Shown here in pieces: positions 62,194-64,000 of a stretch of DNA of 64,000 nucleotides. The DNA is from Pseudomonas sp. UBA5706 (GTDB lineage Bacteria; Pseudomonadota; Gammaproteobacteria; Pseudomonadales; Pseudomonadaceae): the NCBI RefSeq assembly GCF_002419965.1, contig NZ_DIHC01000038.1, positions 1 through 64,000 of the forward strand, in the 5' to 3' direction. A program made the position numbers and the translations under genes. The notes under the pieces are model-generated. The model was not told the DNA's origin. It searched no databases and saw nothing but the letters and a program-made list of their open reading frames with translations. Every line of letters starts with the position of its first letter. Position 1 is the stretch's first letter.

Positions 62194-62994
62194 TCAGGAC
62201 TGGGCCTTTTTTGCAGCCTCCATCGAGGCGCGCATTCCGGCGGCAGCAAGGTCCAGATGCTCGCGGGTCGATGTGCTCAGGATGTGGGTGTCGAAGTGCG
62301 CCATCAACGAGTTGCGGAAACCCATGATGTCGGCTGAGCGGTTGATCGAGCGCTTGAGCATCCGGATGCCAATCGGCGGAGCGAGCGCGATGCGATTGGC
62401 CAGGTCCAGGGTGAATTGTTCCAGCTCGGCGCGGGCCACCACATGATTCACCATACCCAGCTCCTTGGCATCGACGGCAGACAGGCGCTGCCCGGTGAAC
62501 AGGAATTCCTTGGACTTGCGGATGCCCATCACCCACGGGTGCATCAACGCCTCCACCGACGCGGCGGCGAGGCTGTGCGCCACCGGATCGCTGAAGAAAG
62601 CGTCATCGGCGGCAACGACCATGTCGCACATGTTGGCGACCATGAAGCCGCCGGCGATGCACGCGCCTTGTACCTGTGCAATGGTCGGTTTAGGGAAGTC
62701 CCAGATACGCAGCGCGTTGCCCAGGTAGTGCTCGCTTTCCCAGAGCCAGTGCTGCTCGGGCGAGAAATCACCTCTTTTTTCCATGCCGTCCATCAGGTCG
62801 TGGCCAGCGGAGAAATGCTTGCCCCGACCGCCGATGATCACTACGCGAACGGCGTCGTCCTGGCGTGCGACTTCCAGTGCATGGTCAAGCTCGGCCAGCA
62901 GGTTTTCGGATTCGGCGTTTGCCTGCGCCGGACGGTTATGACAGATCCGTGCCACTGCACCGATCACTTCGTAGCTGATGTCTTGGTAGTTCAT
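62194..62994 (-). CDS. Enoyl-CoA hydratase/isomerase (crotonase) family protein
   Basis: A 266-residue crotonase-fold protein. CoA and oxyanion-hole elements are present (KHFSAGHDL at 59-67, GACIAGGFMVANMCDMV at 110-126). The two glutamates of classical hydratases are not visible: the first position falls in GGFMVA and the second in FFSDPVAH. It may be a hydrolase, isomerase or ring-cleaving variant rather than a hydratase. ATG 62994 is used; upstream codons do not look coding. It lies 13 bases after the MaoC gene. Confidence 0.85.
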   Translation of the reverse strand: MNYQDISYEVIGAVARICHNRPAQANAESENLLAELDHALEVARQDDAVRVVIIGGRGKHFSAGHDLMDGMEKRGDFSPEQHWLWESEHYLGNALRIWDFPKPTIAQVQGACIAGGFMVANMCDMVVAADDAFFSDPVAHSLAAASVEALMHPWVMGIRKSKEFLFTGQRLSAVDAKELGMVNHVVARAELEQFTLDLANRIALAPPIGIRMLKRSINRSADIMGFRNSLMAHFDTHILSTSTREHLDLAAAGMRASMEAAKKAQS

Positions 62995-63007
62995 GGTGGT
63001 CGTCCGT

Positions 63008-63877
63008 TCAAGCGTCGAATTCGACGTAGCCGTTGTTGAGGATGATCTGATCGCGTTCAACCGAGCGGGCGCGAAAACACGCTTTGCCCGGACCTATGTT
63101 CCATAGTTCGATACGCAAGGTTTCTCCGGGATACATTGGGGATGCGAAGCGCAGGTTAAGCACGCGCAAGCGATGAGGATCGTTCTCACACATCAGCTTG
63201 ATCATGGCGCGCCCAGCCATTCCATAACTGCTCATGCCATGCAGGATTGGCCTGTCAAAACCGGCGCGACGGGCAAAGTCAGGGTCGATATGCAGCGGGT
63301 TGAGATCGCCGGAAAGCCGATAGATGACGGCCTGCTCGGGACGGCTGGAGAGCTCCAGGACCCGGTCTGGCGCGCGGTCGTCGGGCAGGGGATAGGGCTT
63401 GGGCGGGTTCGAGGCGGTGCCGCCGAATCCGCCATTGCCGCGCATGAAGGTTGACCAGGAGGAGGTGGCCAGCAGCTCGCGCGTCTGTGCGTCATAGAGC
63501 TTGCGCGTCATGTAGAGGACCGCGCCTTTGTCGGCGCCCTTGTCGTAGATTTCATCGACGTTGTCCTGGCCGATCAGCTGGCATCCTGCTGGCAAAGGAC
63601 GATGAATCGTCAGGTATTGCTCCCCGTGCAATACCTTGGTCAGGTCGATCCCGGCACGGGGGTCGCCCATCCAGAAAGGTCCGCTGGCGAGAATGCTGGC
63701 CATGGTCGGCAATGCCTTGAGGCCGTCTTCGTAGACGAACTGCAAATCCTCCGGGGGCAGCGGGTTTTGGGTTGCCGCGCCGACGCCGAGTGCATAAAGA
63801 ATCACTTCGCGTGCGTCATAGGCATGCCGGGTTTCGGGGAGTCGCCAGTTCTTGATCCGTTGGTAGTCCAGTGGCAC
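63008..63877 (-). CDS. MaoC-type (R)-specific enoyl-CoA hydratase
   Basis: A 289-residue double hot-dog enzyme of the peroxisomal hydratase-2 type. The catalytic motif YRLSGDLNPLHIDPDFA carries Asp191 and His196, followed by FDRPILHGMSSYGMAGRA. It would add water to a 2-enoyl-CoA to give the (R)-3-hydroxy product for the SDR. A moderate ribosome site (AAGGAGT at about 63883-63889) precedes the ATG. First gene of the unit MaoC - crotonase - MaoC-like; operator site D is 53 bases upstream. Confidence 0.92.
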   Translation of the reverse strand: MPLDYQRIKNWRLPETRHAYDAREVILYALGVGAATQNPLPPEDLQFVYEDGLKALPTMASILASGPFWMGDPRAGIDLTKVLHGEQYLTIHRPLPAGCQLIGQDNVDEIYDKGADKGAVLYMTRKLYDAQTRELLATSSWSTFMRGNGGFGGTASNPPKPYPLPDDRAPDRVLELSSRPEQAVIYRLSGDLNPLHIDPDFARRAGFDRPILHGMSSYGMAGRAMIKLMCENDPHRLRVLNLRFASPMYPGETLRIELWNIGPGKACFRARSVERDQIILNNGYVEFDA

Positions 63878-63929
63878 CGCCGTGTACTCCTTATCTTTGT
63901 TGTGCCGACAGCATCGCTCCGATCTTGAT

Positions 63930-63950
63930 AACTGTCAAACAGTCAGCTAA
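63930..63950. promoter_or_regulatory. 21-bp cluster operator, site D
   Basis: TAACTGTCA - AAC - AGTCAGCTA, same 9-3-9 layout, upstream of the MaoC-crotonase-MaoC transcript at the right edge of the window. Being so near the edge it could also serve a divergent gene beyond it. Confidence 0.7.
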
Positions 63951-64000
63951 TTGTAGTAGCATCCGTCAAGGCTTGAAGGTCAAGGGTGTCGTGCCTGCCT

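Noticed and set aside
1..64000. CRISPR arrays, tRNA/rRNA genes, insertion sequences, prophage genes
   Set aside because: No regularly spaced repeats, transposase or integrase motifs, or structural RNA signatures were seen in either strand.

Overview
The window reads as a chromosomal segment of a fluorescent-group Pseudomonas. Support comes from the codon use and GC-rich coding regions, many TonB-dependent receptors, a PctA-type chemoreceptor, a NodT/HlyD/MFS efflux cassette and an RbbA-type ABC exporter. This is inference from gene content; no rRNA or tRNA is present to confirm it. I saw no CRISPR array, insertion sequence, prophage or tRNA gene.

Layout. 1-321: start of a TonB gene on the minus strand, cut by the window edge. 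924-7328: a TonB receptor followed by a histidine phosphatase, a truncated DUF4440 gene, a P-loop kinase, a GNAT-kinase-GNAT triple fusion and a HIT protein. 7599-20968: a large import locus with an ECF sigma factor, a FecR anti-sigma, two STN-bearing TonB receptors and a complete YejABEF-type peptide ABC importer. The two receptors share a 40-bp promoter-proximal module. 21111-26567: a gamma-glutamylcyclotransferase-like protein, a chemoreceptor gene broken by one in-frame stop, a quinone oxidoreductase, and a FAD monooxygenase/MarR pair. 27078-33578: a polyol-type MFS permease, a membrane PQQ dehydrogenase and a siderophore receptor. 33948-44925: two exporters back to back, each with its own TetR gene. 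44997-47961: a frameshifted lipoprotein hydrolase and a DUF4105 protein. 48077-52946: alcohol dehydrogenase, acetate kinase and phosphoketolase in one run, a route from sugar phosphates to acetate with ATP yield.

53603-63877 is an acyl-CoA-type catabolic cluster. It holds a fused double acyl-CoA dehydrogenase, an isochorismatase-fold protein, an unknown small protein, an ACMSD-like amidohydrolase, a rubredoxin with a decayed ferredoxin reductase, an SDR, a TetR regulator, two MaoC-type hydratases (one without its catalytic motif) and an atypical crotonase. Four 21-bp palindromes of one consensus (TARCTGWCA, 3-bp spacer, WGTCAGYTA, with small deviations) lie upstream of four of its transcription units and nowhere else that I noticed. 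I infer that the embedded TetR protein controls the cluster as one regulon. The substrate is not readable from sequence; an alicyclic, terpenoid or steroid-like acid fits the enzyme set.

Five genes are visibly broken: DUF4440, the chemoreceptor, the lipoprotein hydrolase, a DHCW cupin and the ferredoxin reductase. Two of them (chemoreceptor and hydrolase) need only a single base change and could be assembly errors; the other three are clearly decayed.
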